From: Liolophura sinensis
Taxonomy: Eukaryota; Mollusca; Polyplacophora; Chitonida; Chitonidae
NCBI RefSeq assembly: GCF_032854445.1
Contig: NW_027018157.1
Location: forward strand, 1-64,000
Reading direction: 5' to 3'
DNA: 64,000 bases
Made by a program: the position numbers and the translations under genes. This document shows, piece by piece, positions 26,701 through 40,220 of this stretch; the stretch's first letter is position 1; each line of letters starts with the position of its first letter. Under the pieces are notes generated by a model. It saw nothing but the letters and a program-made list of their open reading frames with translations, had not been told where the DNA came from and did not search any database.

Positions 26701-27400
26701 GGATTTTTGCCTGGTCTTTTTGCGAATTGAAATCGGCTACATTAACTATGTACAATCGCGACTGGTCATTACTATATTCAACTTTTCATTATAAGTTATG
26801 TGCCCTTCGGTAGCCCAGACGACGTCAAATCTTTGGGCCAAGCCCATTTAACTCACCCAGGAGTTGTCTTACTTCTAAGTCGAAGATAAACTCAATGTCT
26901 TTATCTACATGTAGAAAAACCACACCATTTGTATATAAAAAAACACAAGGTACTTGATACAGTCCGCTGTAAAAAGTACAATTGAACACTGACCCACATC
27001 AATAAGGTGCCAAAAGATGCGCAATTGGGCCAGGCATCTCCAACTGTTGAAAAATTGCAAATTTCCTTGGTTTCCATGGAGTAAGAGCCGTTGCTGGGCA
27101 CGTGATCTTGACATCAATGATTATTCATTTGTGGCTACAGCCAAAAGCATTGGTCGGAGAGCAACGCGGTTTGCACCATTCGATTTCTCGTCAAAAAATA
27201 CGTCGGATTAGCCTCTTACCAACAGCATTGGAACAGTTTTTCCACTTTTGGATTTTTGCATGGTATTTTTTCTATTTGAAATCGGCTACATTAACTATGT
27301 TCAATCGCGACTGGTCATTACTATATTCAACTTTTCATTATAAGTTATGTGCCCTTCGGTAGCCCAGACGACGTCAAATCTTTGGGCCAAGCCCATTTAA
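23718..27400. repeat. Satellite block, units 44-50
   Basis: Anchors are 23718, 24268, 24818, 25368, 25919, 26468 and 27017. Units 43-44 and 47-48 (from 23167 and 25368) form a repeated pair offset by 2,201 bp, four monomers. The pair shares GGATTTGTGCC with an extra T in the preceding run, then GGATTATTGTCTTATCAG. Unit 50 carries six clustered substitutions at 27,260-27,301 seen in no other unit. Confidence 0.8.
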
Positions 27401-30400
27401 CTCACCCAGGAGTTGTCTTACTTCTAAGTCGAAGATAAACTCAATGTCTTTATCTACATGTAGAAAAACCACACCATTTGTATATAAAAAAAACACAAGG
27501 TACTTAATACAGTCCGCTGTAAAAAGTACAATTGAACACTGACCCACATCAATAAGGTGCCAAAAGATGCGCAATTGGGCCAGGCATCTCCAGCTGTTGA
27601 AAAATTGCAAATTTCCTTGGTTTCCATGGAGTAAGAGCCGTTGCTGGGCACGTGATCTTGACATCAATGATTATTCATTTGTGGCTACAGCCAAAAGTAT
27701 TGGTCGGAGAGCAACGCGGTTTGCACCATTCGATTTCTCGTCAAAAAATACGTCGGATTAGCCTCTTACCAGCAGCATTGGAACAGTTTTTCCACTTTTG
27801 GATTTGTGCCTGGTCTTTTTGCGAATTGAAATCGGCTACATTAACTATGTACAATCGCGACTGGTCATTACTATATTCAACTTTTCATTATAAATTATGT
27901 GCCCTTCGGTAGCACAGACGACGTCAAATCTTTGGGCCAAGCCCATTTAACTCACCCAGCAAATGTCTTACTTCTAAGTCGAAGACAAACTCAATGTCTT
28001 TATCTACATGTAGAAAAACCACACCATTTGTATATAAAAAAAACACAAGGTACTTGATACAGTGCGCTGTAAAAAGTACAATTGAACACTGACCCACATC
28101 AATAAGGTGCCAAAAGATGCGCAATTGGGCCAGGCATCTCCAGCTGTTGAAAAATTGCAAATTTCCTTGGTTTCCATGGAGTAAGAGCCGTTGCTGGGCA
28201 CGTGATCTTGACATCAATGATTATTCATTTGTGGCTACAGCCAAAAGTATTGGTCGGAGAGCAACACGGTTTGCACCATTCGATTTCTCGTCAAAAAATA
28301 CGTCGGATTAGCGTCTTATCAGCAGCATTGGAACAGTTTTTCCACTTTTGGATTTTTACCTGGTCTTTTCGCGAATTGAAATCGGCTACATTAACTATGT
28401 ACAATCGCGACTGGTCATTACTATATTCAACTTTTCATTATAAGTTATGTGCCCTTCGGTAGCCCAGACGACGTCAAATCTTTGGGCCAAGCCCATTTAA
28501 CTCACCCAGGAGTTGTCTTACTTCTAAGTCGAAGATAAACTCAATGTCTTTATCTACATGTAGAAAAACCACACCATTTGTATATAAAAAAACACAAGGT
28601 ACTTGATACAGTCCGCTGTAAAAAGTACAATTGAACACTGACCCACATCAATAAGGTGCCAAAAGATGCGCAATTGGGCCAGGCATCTCCAGCTGTTGAA
28701 AAATTGCAAGTTTCCTTGGTTTCCATGGAGTAAGAGCCGTTGCTGGGCACGTGATCTTGACATCAATGATTATTCATTTGTGGCTACAGCCAAAAGCATT
28801 GGTCGGAGAGCAACGCGGTTTGCACCATTCGATTTCTCGTCAAAAAATACGTCGGATTAGCCTCTTACCAACAGCATTGGAACAGTTTTTCCACTTTTGG
28901 ATTTTTGCCTGGTCTTTTTGCGAATTGAAATCGGCTACATTAACTATGTACAATCGCGACTGGTCATTACTATATTCAACTTTTCATTATAAGTTATGTG
29001 CCCTTCGGTAGCCCAGACGACGTCAAATCTTTGGGCCAAGCCCATTTAACTCACCCAGGAGTTGTCTTACTTCTAAGTCGAAGATAAACTCAATGTCTTT
29101 ATCTACATGTAGAAAAACCACACCATTTGTATATAAAAAAACACAAGGTACTTGATACAGTCCGCTGTAAAAAGTACAATTGAACACTGACCCACATCAA
29201 TAAGGTGCCAAAAGATGCGCAATTGGGCCAGGCATCTCCAACTGTTGAAAAATTGCAAATTTCCTTGGTTTCCATGGAGTAAGAGCCGTTGCTGGGCACG
29301 TGATCTTGACATCAATGATTATTCATTTGTGGCTACAGCCAAAAGCATTGGTCGGAGAGCAACGCGGTTTGCACCATTCGATTTCTCGTCAAAAAATACG
29401 TCGGATTAGCCTCTTACCAACAGCATTGGAACAGTTTTTCCACTTTTGGATTTTTGCCTGGTCTTTTTGCGAATTGAAATCGGCTACATTAACTATGTAC
29501 AATCGCGACTGGTCATTACTATATTCAACTTTTCATTATAAGTTATGTGCCCTTCGGTAGCCCAGACGACGTCAAATCTTTGGGCCAAGCCCATTTAACT
29601 CACCCAGCAAATGTCTTACTTCTAAGCCGAAGACAAACTCAATGTTTTTATCTACATGTAGAAAAACCACACCATTTGTATATAAAAAAAACACAAGGTA
29701 CTTGATACAGTGCGCTGTAAAAAGTACAATTGAACACTGACCCACATCAATAAGGTGCCAAAAGATGCGCAATTGGGCCAGGCATCTCCAGCTGTTGAAA
29801 AATTGCAAATCTCCTTGGTTTCCATGGAGTAAGAGCCGTTGCTGGGCACGTGATCTTGACATCAATGATTATTCATTTGTGGCTACAGCCAAAAGTATTG
29901 GTCGGAGAGCAACACGGTTTGCACCATTCGATTTCTCGTCAAAAAATACGTCGGATTAGCCTCTTATCAGCAGCATTGGAACAGTTTTTCCACTTTTGGA
30001 TTTTTGCCTGGTCTTTTTGCGAATTGAAATCGGCTACATTAACTATGTACAATCGCGACTGGTCATTACTATATTCAACTTTTCATTATAAGTTATGTGC
30101 CCTTCGGTAGCCCAGACGACGTCAAATCTTTGGGCCAAGCCCATTTAACTCACCCAGCAAATGTCTTACTTCTAAGTCGAAGACAAACTCAATGTCTTTA
30201 TCTACATGTAGAAAAACCACACCATTTGTATATAAAAAAAACACAAGGTACTTGATACAGTGCGCTGTAAAAAGTACAATTGAACACTGACCCTCATCAA
30301 TAAGGTGCCAAAAGATGCGCAATTGGGCCAGGCATCTCCAGCTGTTGAAAAATTGCAAATTTCCTTAGTTTCCATGGAGTAAGAGCCGTTGCTGGGCACG

Positions 30401-31250
30401 TGATCTTGACATCAATGATTATTCATTTGTGGCTACAGCCAAAAGTATTGGTCGGAGAGCAACGCGGTTTGCACCATTCGATTTCTCGTCAAAAAATACG
30501 TCGGATTAGCCTCTTACCAGCAGCATTGGAACAGTTTTTCCACTTTTGGATTTTTGCCTGGTCTTTTTGCGAATTGAAATCGGCTACATTAACTATGTAC
30601 AATCGCGACTGGTCATTACTATGTTCAACTTTTCATTATAAGTTATGTGCCCTTCGGTAGCCCAGACGACGTCAAATCTTTGGGCCAAGCCCATTTAACT
30701 CACCCAGCAAATGTCTTACTTCTAAGTCGAAGACAATCTCAATGTCTTTATCTACATGTAGAAAAACCACACCATTTGTATATAAAAAAAACACAAGGTA
30801 CTTGATACAGTGCGCTGTAAAAAGTACAATTAAACACTGACCCACATCAATAAGGTGCCAAAAGATGCGCAATTGGGCCAGGCATCTCCAGCTGTTGAAA
30901 AATTGCAAATTTCCTTGGTTTCCATGGAGTAAGAGCCGTTGCTGGGCACGTGATCTTGACATCAATGATTATTCATTTGTGGCTACAGCCAAAAGTATTG
31001 GTCGGAGAGCAACGCGGTTTGCACCATTCGATTTCTCGTCAAAAAATACGTCGGATTAGCCTCTTACCAGCAGCATTGGAACAGTTTTTTTTTACTTTTG
31101 GAATTTTGCCTGGTCTTTTTGCTAATTGAAATCGGCTACATTAACTATGTACAATCGCGACTGGTCATTACTATATTCAACTTTTCATTATAAGTTATGT
31201 GCCCTTCGGTAGCCCAGACGACGTCAAATCTTTGGGCCAAGCCCATTTAA
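27400..31250. repeat. 7-mer higher-order repeat, 3,850 bp, copy 1
   Basis: Anchors inside are 27567, 28117, 28666, 29215, 29765, 30315 and 30865. Private markers include TACTTAATACAG at 27,501, TAAGCCGAAG near 29,624, ACCCTCATC at 30,290 and TTCCTTAGTTTCC near 30,361. Each recurs 3,850-3,851 bp later and nowhere else that I can see. The left breakpoint lies between about 27,302 and 27,400, inside a monomer. The copy ends in unit 57 between its T9 run and the GGAGTTG segment near 31,257. Confidence 0.85.
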
Positions 31251-34200
31251 CTCACCCAGGAGTTGTCTTACTTCTAAGTCGAAGATAAACTCAATGTCTT
31301 TATCTACATGTAGAAAAACCACACCATTTGTATATAAAAAAAACACAAGGTACTTAATACAGTCCGCTGTAAAAAGTACAATTGAACACTGACCCACATC
31401 AATAAGGTGCCAAAAGATGCGCAATTGGGCCAGGCATCTCCAGCTGTTGAAAAATTGCAAATTTCCTTGGTTTCCATGGAGTAAGAGCCGTTGCTGGGCA
31501 CGTGATCTTGACATCAATGATTATTCATTTGTGGCTACAGCCAAAAGTATTGGTCGGAGAGCAACGCGGTTTGCACCATTCGATTTCTCGTCAAAAAATA
31601 CGTCGGATTAGCCTCTTACCAGCAGCATTGGAACAGTTTTTCCACTTTTGGATTTGTGCCTGGTCTTTTTGCGAATTGAAATCGGCTACATTAACTATGT
31701 ACAATCGCGACTGGTCATTACTATATTCAACTTTTCATTATAAATTATGTGCCCTTCGGTAGCACAGACGACGTCAAATCTTTGGGCCAAGCCCATTTAA
31801 CTCACCCAGCAAATGTCTTACTTCTAAGTCGAAGACAAACTCAATGTCTTTATCTACATGTAGAAAAACCACACCATTTGTATATAAAAAAAACACAAGG
31901 TACTTGATACAGTGCGCTGTAAAAAGTACAATTGAACACTGACCCACATCAATAAGGTGCCAAAAGATGCGCAATTGGGCCAGGCATCTCCAGCTGTTGA
32001 AAAATTGCAAATTTCCTTGGTTTCCATGGAGTAAGAGCCGTTGCTGGGCACGTGATCTTGACATCAATGATTATTCATTTGTGGCTACAGCCAAAAGTAT
32101 TGGTCGGAGAGCAACACGGTTTGCACCATTCGATTTCTCGTCAAAAAATACGTCGGATTAGCGTCTTATCAGCAGCATTGGAACAGTTTTTCCACTTTTG
32201 GATTTTTACCTGGTCTTTTCGCGAATTGAAATCGGCTACATTAACTATGTACAATCGCGACTGGTCATTACTATATTCAACTTTTCATTATAAGTTATGT
32301 GCCCTTCGGTAGCCCAGACGACGTCAAATCTTTGGGCCAAGCCCATTTAACTCACCCAGGAGTTGTCTTACTTCTAAGTCGAAGATAAACTCAATGTCTT
32401 TATCTACATGTAGAAAAACCACACCATTTGTATATAAAAAAACACAAGGTACTTGATACAGTCCGCTGTAAAAAGTACAATTGAACACTGACCCACATCA
32501 ATAAGGTGCCAAAAGATGCGCAATTGGGCCAGGCATCTCCAGCTGTTGAAAAATTGCAAGTTTCCTTGGTTTCCATGGAGTAAGAGCCGTTGCTGGGCAC
32601 GTGATCTTGACATCAATGATTATTCATTTGTGGCTACAGCCAAAAGCATTGGTCGGAGAGCAACGCGGTTTGCACCATTCGATTTCTCGTCAAAAAATAC
32701 GTCGGATTAGCCTCTTACCAACAGCATTGGAACAGTTTTTCCACTTTTGGATTTTTGCCTGGTCTTTTTGCGAATTGAAATCGGCTACATTAACTATGTA
32801 CAATCGCGACTGGTCATTACTATATTCAACTTTTCATTATAAGTTATGTGCCCTTCGGTAGCCCAGACGACGTCAAATCTTTGGGCCAAGCCCATTTAAC
32901 TCACCCAGGAGTTGTCTTACTTCTAAGTCGAAGATAAACTCAATGTCTTTATCTACATGTAGAAAAACCACACCATTTGTATATAAAAAAACACAAGGTA
33001 CTTGATACAGTCCGCTGTAAAAAGTACAATTGAACACTGACCCACATCAATAAGGTGCCAAAAGATGCGCAATTGGGCCAGGCATCTCCAACTGTTGAAA
33101 AATTGCAAATTTCCTTGGTTTCCATGGAGTAAGAGCCGTTGCTGGGCACGTGATCTTGACATCAATGATTATTCATTTGTGGCTACAGCCAAAAGCATTG
33201 GTCGGAGAGCAACGCGGTTTGCACCATTCGATTTCTCGTCAAAAAATACGTCGGATTAGCCTCTTACCAACAGCATTGGAACAGTTTTTCCACTTTTGGA
33301 TTTTTGCCTGGTCTTTTTGCGAATTGAAATCGGCTACATTAACTATGTACAATCGCGACTGGTCATTACTATATTCAACTTTTCATTATAAGTTATGTGC
33401 CCTTCGGTAGCCCAGACGACGTCAAATCTTTGGGCCAAGCCCATTTAACTCACCCAGCAAATGTCTTACTTCTAAGCCGAAGACAAACTCAATGTTTTTA
33501 TCTACATGTAGAAAAACCACACCATTTGTATATAAAAAAAACACAAGGTACTTGATACAGTGCGCTGTAAAAAGTACAATTGAACACTGACCCACATCAA
33601 TAAGGTGCCAAAAGATGCGCAATTGGGCCAGGCATCTCCAGCTGTTGAAAAATTGCAAATCTCCTTGGTTTCCATGGAGTAAGAGCCGTTGCTGGGCACG
33701 TGATCTTGACATCAATGATTATTCATTTGTGGCTACAGCCAAAAGTATTGGTCGGAGAGCAACACGGTTTGCACCATTCGATTTCTCGTCAAAAAATACG
33801 TCGGATTAGCCTCTTATCAGCAGCATTGGAACAGTTTTTTCCACTTTTGGATTTTTGCCTGGTCTTTTTGCGAATTGAAATCGGCTACATTAACTATGTA
33901 CAATCGCGACTGGTCATTACTATATTCAACTTTTCATTATAAGTTATGTGCCCTTCGGTAGCCCAGACGACGTCAAATCTTTGGGCCAAGCCCATTTAAC
34001 TCACCCAGCAAATGTCTTACTTCTAAGTCGAAGACAAACTCAATGTCTTTATCTACATGTAGAAAAACCACACCATTTGTATATAAAAAAAACACAAGGT
34101 ACTTGATACAGTGCGCTGTAAAAAGTACAATTGAACACTGACCCTCATCAATAAGGTGCCAAAAGATGCGCAATTGGGCCAGGCATCTCCAGCTGTTGAA

Positions 34201-35100
34201 AAATTGCAAATTTCCTTAGTTTCCATGGAGTAAGAGCCGTTGCTGGGCACGTGATCTTGACATCAATGATTATTCATTTGTGGCTACAGCCAAAAGTATT
34301 GGTCGGAGAGCAACGCGGTTTGCACCATTCGATTTCTCGTCAAAAAATACGTCGGATTAGCCTCTTACCAGCAGCATTGGAACAGTTTTTCCACTTTTGG
34401 ATTTTTGCCTGGTCTTTTTGCGAATTGAAATCGGCTACATTAACTATGTACAATCGCGACTGGTCATTACTATGTTCAACTTTTCATTATAAGTTATGTG
34501 CCCTTCGGTAGCCCAGACGACGTCAAATCTTTGGGCCAAGCCCATTTAACTCACCCAGCAAATGTCTTACTTCTAAGTCGAAGACAATCTCAATGTCTTT
34601 ATCTACATGTAGAAAAACCACACCATTTGTATATAAAAAAAACACAAGGTACTTGATACAGTGCGCTGTAAAAAGTACAATTAAACACTGACCCACATCA
34701 ATAAGGTGCCAAAAGATGCGCAATTGGGCCAGGCATCTCCAGCTGTTGAAAAATTGCAAATTTCCTTGGTTTCCATGGAGTAAGAGCCGTTGCTGGGCAC
34801 GTGATCTTGACATCAATGATTATTCATTTGTGGCTACAGCCAAAAGTATTGGTCGGAGAGCAACGCGGTTTGCACCATTCGATTTCTCGTCAAAAAATAC
34901 GTCGGATTAGCCTCTTACCAGCAGCATTGGAACAGTTTTTTTTTTACTTTTGGAATTTTGCCTGGTCTTTTTGCTAATTGAAATCGGCTACATTAACTAT
35001 GTACAATCGCGACTGGTCATTACTATATTCAACTTTTCATTATAAGTTATGTGCCCTTCGGTAGCCCAGACGACGTCAAATCTTTGGGCCAAGCCCATTT
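31250..35100. repeat. 7-mer higher-order repeat, 3,850 bp, copy 2
   Basis: Anchors inside are 31417, 31967, 32516, 33065, 33615, 34166 and 34716. By eye it matches copy 1 except for one extra T in a T-run near 33,840 and a T10 in place of T9 near 34,937. The right breakpoint is marked by GCAAATG in unit 64, where the matching place in copy 1 has GGAGTTG. Such near-identity implies a recent duplication, or an assembly fold that should be excluded. Confidence 0.85.
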
Positions 35101-38100
35101 AACTCACCCAGCAAATGTCTTACTTCTAAGTCGAAGACAAACTCAATGTCTTTATCTACATGTAGAAAAACCACACCATTTGTATATAAAAAAAACACAA
35201 GGTACTTGATACAGTCCGCTGTAAAAAGTACAATTGAACACTGACCCACATCAATAAGGTGCCAAAAGATGCGTAATTGGGCCAGGCATCTCCAGCTGTT
35301 GAAAAATTGCAAATTTCCTTGGTTTCCATGGAGTAAGAGCCGTTGCTGGGCACGTGATCTTGACATCAATGATTATTCATTTGTGGCTACAGCCAAACGT
35401 ATTGGTCGGAGAGCAACGCGGTTTGCACCATTCGATTTCTCGTCAAAAAATACGTCGGATTAGCCTCTTACCAGCAGCATTGGAACACTTTTTTTACTTT
35501 TGGAATTTTACCTGGTCTTTTTGCTAATTGAATTCGGCTACATTAACTATGTACAATCGCGACTGGTCATTACTATATTCAACTTTTCATTATAAGTTAT
35601 GTGCCCTTCGGTAGCCCAGACGACGTCAAATCTTTGGGCCAAGCCCATTTAACTCACCCAGGAGTTGTCTTACTTCTAAGTCGAAGATAAACTCAATGTC
35701 TTTATCTACATGTAGAAAAACCACACCATTTGTATATAAAAAAACACAAGGTACTTGATACAGTCCGCTGTAAAAAGTACAATTGAACACTGACCCACAT
35801 CAATAAGGTGCCAAAAGATGCGCAATTGGGCCAGGCATCTCCAGCTGTTGAAAAATTGCAAATTTCCTTGGTTTCCATGGAGTAAGAGCCGTTGCTGGGC
35901 ACGTGATCTTGACATCAATGATTATTCATTTGTGGCTACAGCCAAAAGTATTGGTCGGAGAGCAGCGCGGTTTGCACCATTCGATTTCTCGTCAAAAAAT
36001 ACGTCGGATTAGCCTCTTACCAGCAGCATTGGAACAGTTTTTCCACTTTTGGATTTGTGCCTGGTCTTTTTGCGAACTGAAATCGGCTACATTAACTATG
36101 TACAATCGCGACTGGTCATTACTATATTCAACTTTTCATTATAAATTATGTGCCCTTCGGTAGCACAGACGACGTCAAATCTTTGGGCCAAGCCCATTTA
36201 ACTCACCCAGCAAATGTCTTACTTCTAAGTCGAAGACAAACTCAATGTCTTTATCTACATGTAGAAAAACCACACCATTTGTATATAAAAAAAACACAAG
36301 GTACTTGATACAGTCCGCTGTAAAAAGTACAATTGAACACTGACCCACATCAATAAGGTGCCAAAAGATGCGCAATTGGGCCAGGCATCTCCAGCTGTTG
36401 AAAAATTGCAAATTTCCTTGGTTTCCATGGAGTAAGAGCCGTTGCTGGGCACGTGATCTTGACATCAATGATTATTCATTTGTGGCTACAGCCAAAAGTA
36501 TTGGTCGGAGAGCAACACGGTTTGCACCATTCGATTTCTCGTCAAAAAATACGTCGGATTAGAGTCTTATCATCAGCATTGGAACAGTTTTTCCACTTTT
36601 GGATTTTTACCTGGTCTTTTCGCGAATTGAAATCGGCTACATTAACTATGTACAATCGCGACTGGTCATTACTATATTCAACTTTTCATTATAAGTTATG
36701 TGCCCTTCGGTAGCCCAGACGACGTCAAATCTTTGGGCCAAGCCCATTTAACTCACCCAGGAGTTGTCTTACTTCTAAGTCGAAGATAAACTCAATGTCT
36801 TTATCTACATGTAGAAAAACCACACCATTTGTATATAAAAAAAACACAAGGTACTTGATACAGTCCGCTGTAAAAAGTACAATTGAACACTGACCCACAT
36901 CAATAAGGTGCCAAAAGATGCGCAATTGGGCCAGGCATCTCCAGCTGTTGAAAAATTGCAAATTTCCTTGGTTTCCATGGAGTAAGAGCCGTTGCTGGGC
37001 ACGTGATCTTGACATCAATGATTATTCATTTGTGGCTACAGCCAAAAGTATTGGTCGGAGAGCAACGCGGTTTGCACCATTCGATTTCTCTTCAAAAAAT
37101 ACGTCGGATTAGCCTCTTACCAGCAGCATTGGAACAGTTTTTCCACTTTTGGATTTGTGCCTGGTCTTTTTGCGAATTGAAATCGGCTACATTAACTATG
37201 TACAATCGCGACTGGTCATTACTATATTCAACTTTTCATTATAAATTATGTGCCCTTCGGTAGCACAGACGACGTCAAATCTTTGGGCCAAGCCCATTTA
37301 ACTCACCCAGCAAATGTCTTACTTCTAAGTCGAAGACAAACTCAATGTCTTTATCTACATGTAGAAAAACCACACCATTTGTATATAAAAAAAACACAAG
37401 GTACTTGATACAGTGCGCTGTAAAAAGTACAATTGAACACTGACCCACATCAATAAGGTGCCAAAAGATGCGCAATTGGGCCAGGCATCTCCAGCTGTTG
37501 AAAAATTGCAAATTTCCTTGGTTTCCATGGAGTAAGAGCCGTTGCTGGGCACGTGATCTTGACATCAATGATTATTCATTTGTGGCTACAGCCAAAAGTA
37601 TTGGTCGGAGAGCAACACGGTTTGCACCATTCGATTTCTCGTCAAAAAATACGTCGGATTAGCGTCTTATCAGCAGCATTGGAACAGTTTTTCCACTTTT
37701 GGATTTTTACCTGGTCTTTTCGCGAATTGAAATCGGCTACATTAACTATGTACAATCGCGACTGGTCATTACTATATTCAACTTTTCATTATAAGTTATG
37801 TGCCCTTCGGTAGCCCAGACGACGTCAAATCTTTGGGCCAAGCCCATTTAACTCACCCAGGAGTTGTCTTACTTCTAAGTCGAAGATAAACTCAATGTCT
37901 TTATCTACATGTAGAAAAACCACACCATTTGTATATAAAAAAACACAAGGTACTTGATACAGTCCGCTGTAAAAAGTACAATTGAACACTGACCCACATC
38001 AATAAGGTGCCAAAAGATGCGCAATTGGGCCAGGCATCTCCAGCTGTTGAAAAATTGCAAGTTTCCTTGGTTTCCATGGAGTAAGAGCCGTTGCTGGGCA

Positions 38101-38566
38101 CGTGATCTTGACATCAATGATTATTCATTTGTGGCTACAGCCAAAAGCATTGGTCGGAGAGCAACGCGGTTTGCACCATTCGATTTCTCGTCAAAAAATA
38201 CGTCGGATTAGCCTCTTACCAACAGCATTGGAACAGTTTTTCCACTTTTGGATTTTTGCCTGGTCTTTTTGCGAATTGAAATCGGCTACATTAACTATGT
38301 ACAATCGCGACTGGTCATTACTATATTCAACTTTTCATTATAAGTTATGTGCCCTTCGGTAGCCCAGACGACGTCAAATCTTTGGGCCAAGCCCATTTAA
38401 CTCACCCAGCAAATGTCTTACTTCTAAGTCGAAGACAAACTCAATGTCTTTATCTACATGTAGAAAAACCACACCATTTGTATATAAAAAAAACACAAGG
38501 TACTTGATACAGTCCGCTGTAAAAAGTACAATTGAACACTGACCCACATCAATAAGGTGCCAAAAG
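34166..38566. repeat. Block A, copy 3 (units 63-70), overlapping the 7-mer
   Basis: Anchors are 34166, 34716, 35269, 35818, 36368, 36918, 37468 and 38017. The marker order is that of units 22-29 across all eight units. Unit 65 has AACACTTTTT in place of AACAGTTTTT, AAACGTATTGG and AATTCGGCT. The block begins inside copy 2 of the 7-mer, so the 7-mer includes the first two units of block A. Confidence 0.75.
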
Positions 38567-40220
38567 ATGCGTAATTGGGCCAGGCATCTCCAGCTGTTGA
38601 AAAATTGCAAATTTCCTTGGTTTCCATGGAGTAAGAGCCGTTGCTGGGCACGTGATCTTGACATCAATGATTATTCATTTGTGGCTACAGCCAAAAGTAT
38701 TGGTCGGAGAGCAACGCGGTTTGCACCATTCGATTTCTCGTCAAAAAATACGTCGGATTAGCCTCTTACCAGCAGCATTGGAACACTTTTTTTACTTTTG
38801 GAATTTTACCTGGTCTTTTTGCTAATTGAAATCGGCTACATTAACTATGTACAATCGCGACTGGTCATTACTATATTCAACTTTTCATTATAAGTTATGT
38901 GCCCTTCGGTAGCCCAGACGACGTCAAATCTTTGGGCCAAGCCCATTTAACTCACCCAGGAGTTGTCTTACTTCTAAGTCGAAGATAAACTCAATGTCTT
39001 TATCTACATGTAGAAAAACCACACCATTTGTATATAAAAAAACACAAGGTACTTGATACAGTCCGCTGTAAAAAGTACAATTGAACACTGACCCACATCA
39101 ATAAGGTGCCAAAAGATGCGCAATTGGGCCAGGCATCTCCAGCTGTTGAAAAATTGCAAATTTCCTTGGTTTCCATGGAGTAAGAGCCGTTGCTGGGCAC
39201 GTGATCTTGACATCAATGATTATTCATTTGTGGCTACAGCCAAAAGTATTGGTCGGAGAGCAGCGCGGTTTGCACCATTCGATTTCTCGTCAAAAAATAC
39301 GTCGGATTAGCCTCTTACCAGCAGCATTGGAACAGTTTTTCCACTTTTGGATTTGTGCCTGGTCTTTTTGCGAATTGAAATCGGCTACATTAACTATGTA
39401 CAATCGCGACTGGTCATTACTATATTCAACTTTTCATTATAAAATATGTGCCCTTCGGTAGCACAGACGACGTCAAATCTTTGGGCCAAGCCCATTTAAC
39501 TCACCCAGCAAATGTCTTACTTCTAAGTCGAAGACAAACTCAATGTCTTTATCTACATGTAGAAAAACCACACCATTTGTATATAAAAAAAACACAAGGT
39601 ACTTGATACAGTCCGCTGTAAAAAGTACAATTGAACACTGACCCACATCAATAAGGTGCCAAAAGATGCGTAATTGGGCCAGGCATCTCCAGCTGTTGAA
39701 AAATTGCAAATTTCCTTGGTTTCCATGGAGTAAGAGCCGTTGCTGGGCACGTGATCTTGACATCAATGATTATTCATTTGTGGCTACAGCCAAAAGTATT
39801 GGTCGGAGAGCAACGCGGTTTGCACCATTCGATTTCTCGTCAAAAAATACGTCGGATTAGCCTCTTACCAGCAGCATTGGAACACTTTTTTTACTTTTGG
39901 AATTTTACCTGGTCTTTTTGCTAATTGAAATCGGCTACATTAACTATGTACAATCGCGACTGGTCATTACTATATATATTCAACTTTTCATTATAAGTTA
40001 TGTGCCCTTCGGTAGCCCCAGACGACGTCAAATCTTTGGGCCAAGCCATTTAACTCACCCAGCAAATGTCTTACTTCTAAGTCGAAGACAAACTCAATGT
40101 CTTTATCTACATGTAGAAAAACCACACCATTTGTATATAAAAAAAACACAAGGTACTTGATACAGTCCGCTGTAAAAAGTACAATTGAACACTGACCCAC
40201 ATTAATAAAATGCCAAAAAG
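38567..40220. repeat. Satellite block, units 71-73
   Basis: Anchors are 38567, 39116 and 39666. Units 71 and 73 share CGTAATTGG and AACACTTTTTTTAC with unit 65, and unit 72 shares CAGCGCGG with unit 66. The order reads as a repeated ~1.1-kb pair. Indels begin near 39,975: an extra TATA before TATTC, an extra C near 40,019, a missing C near 40,047 and an extra A near 40,219. Confidence 0.75.
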
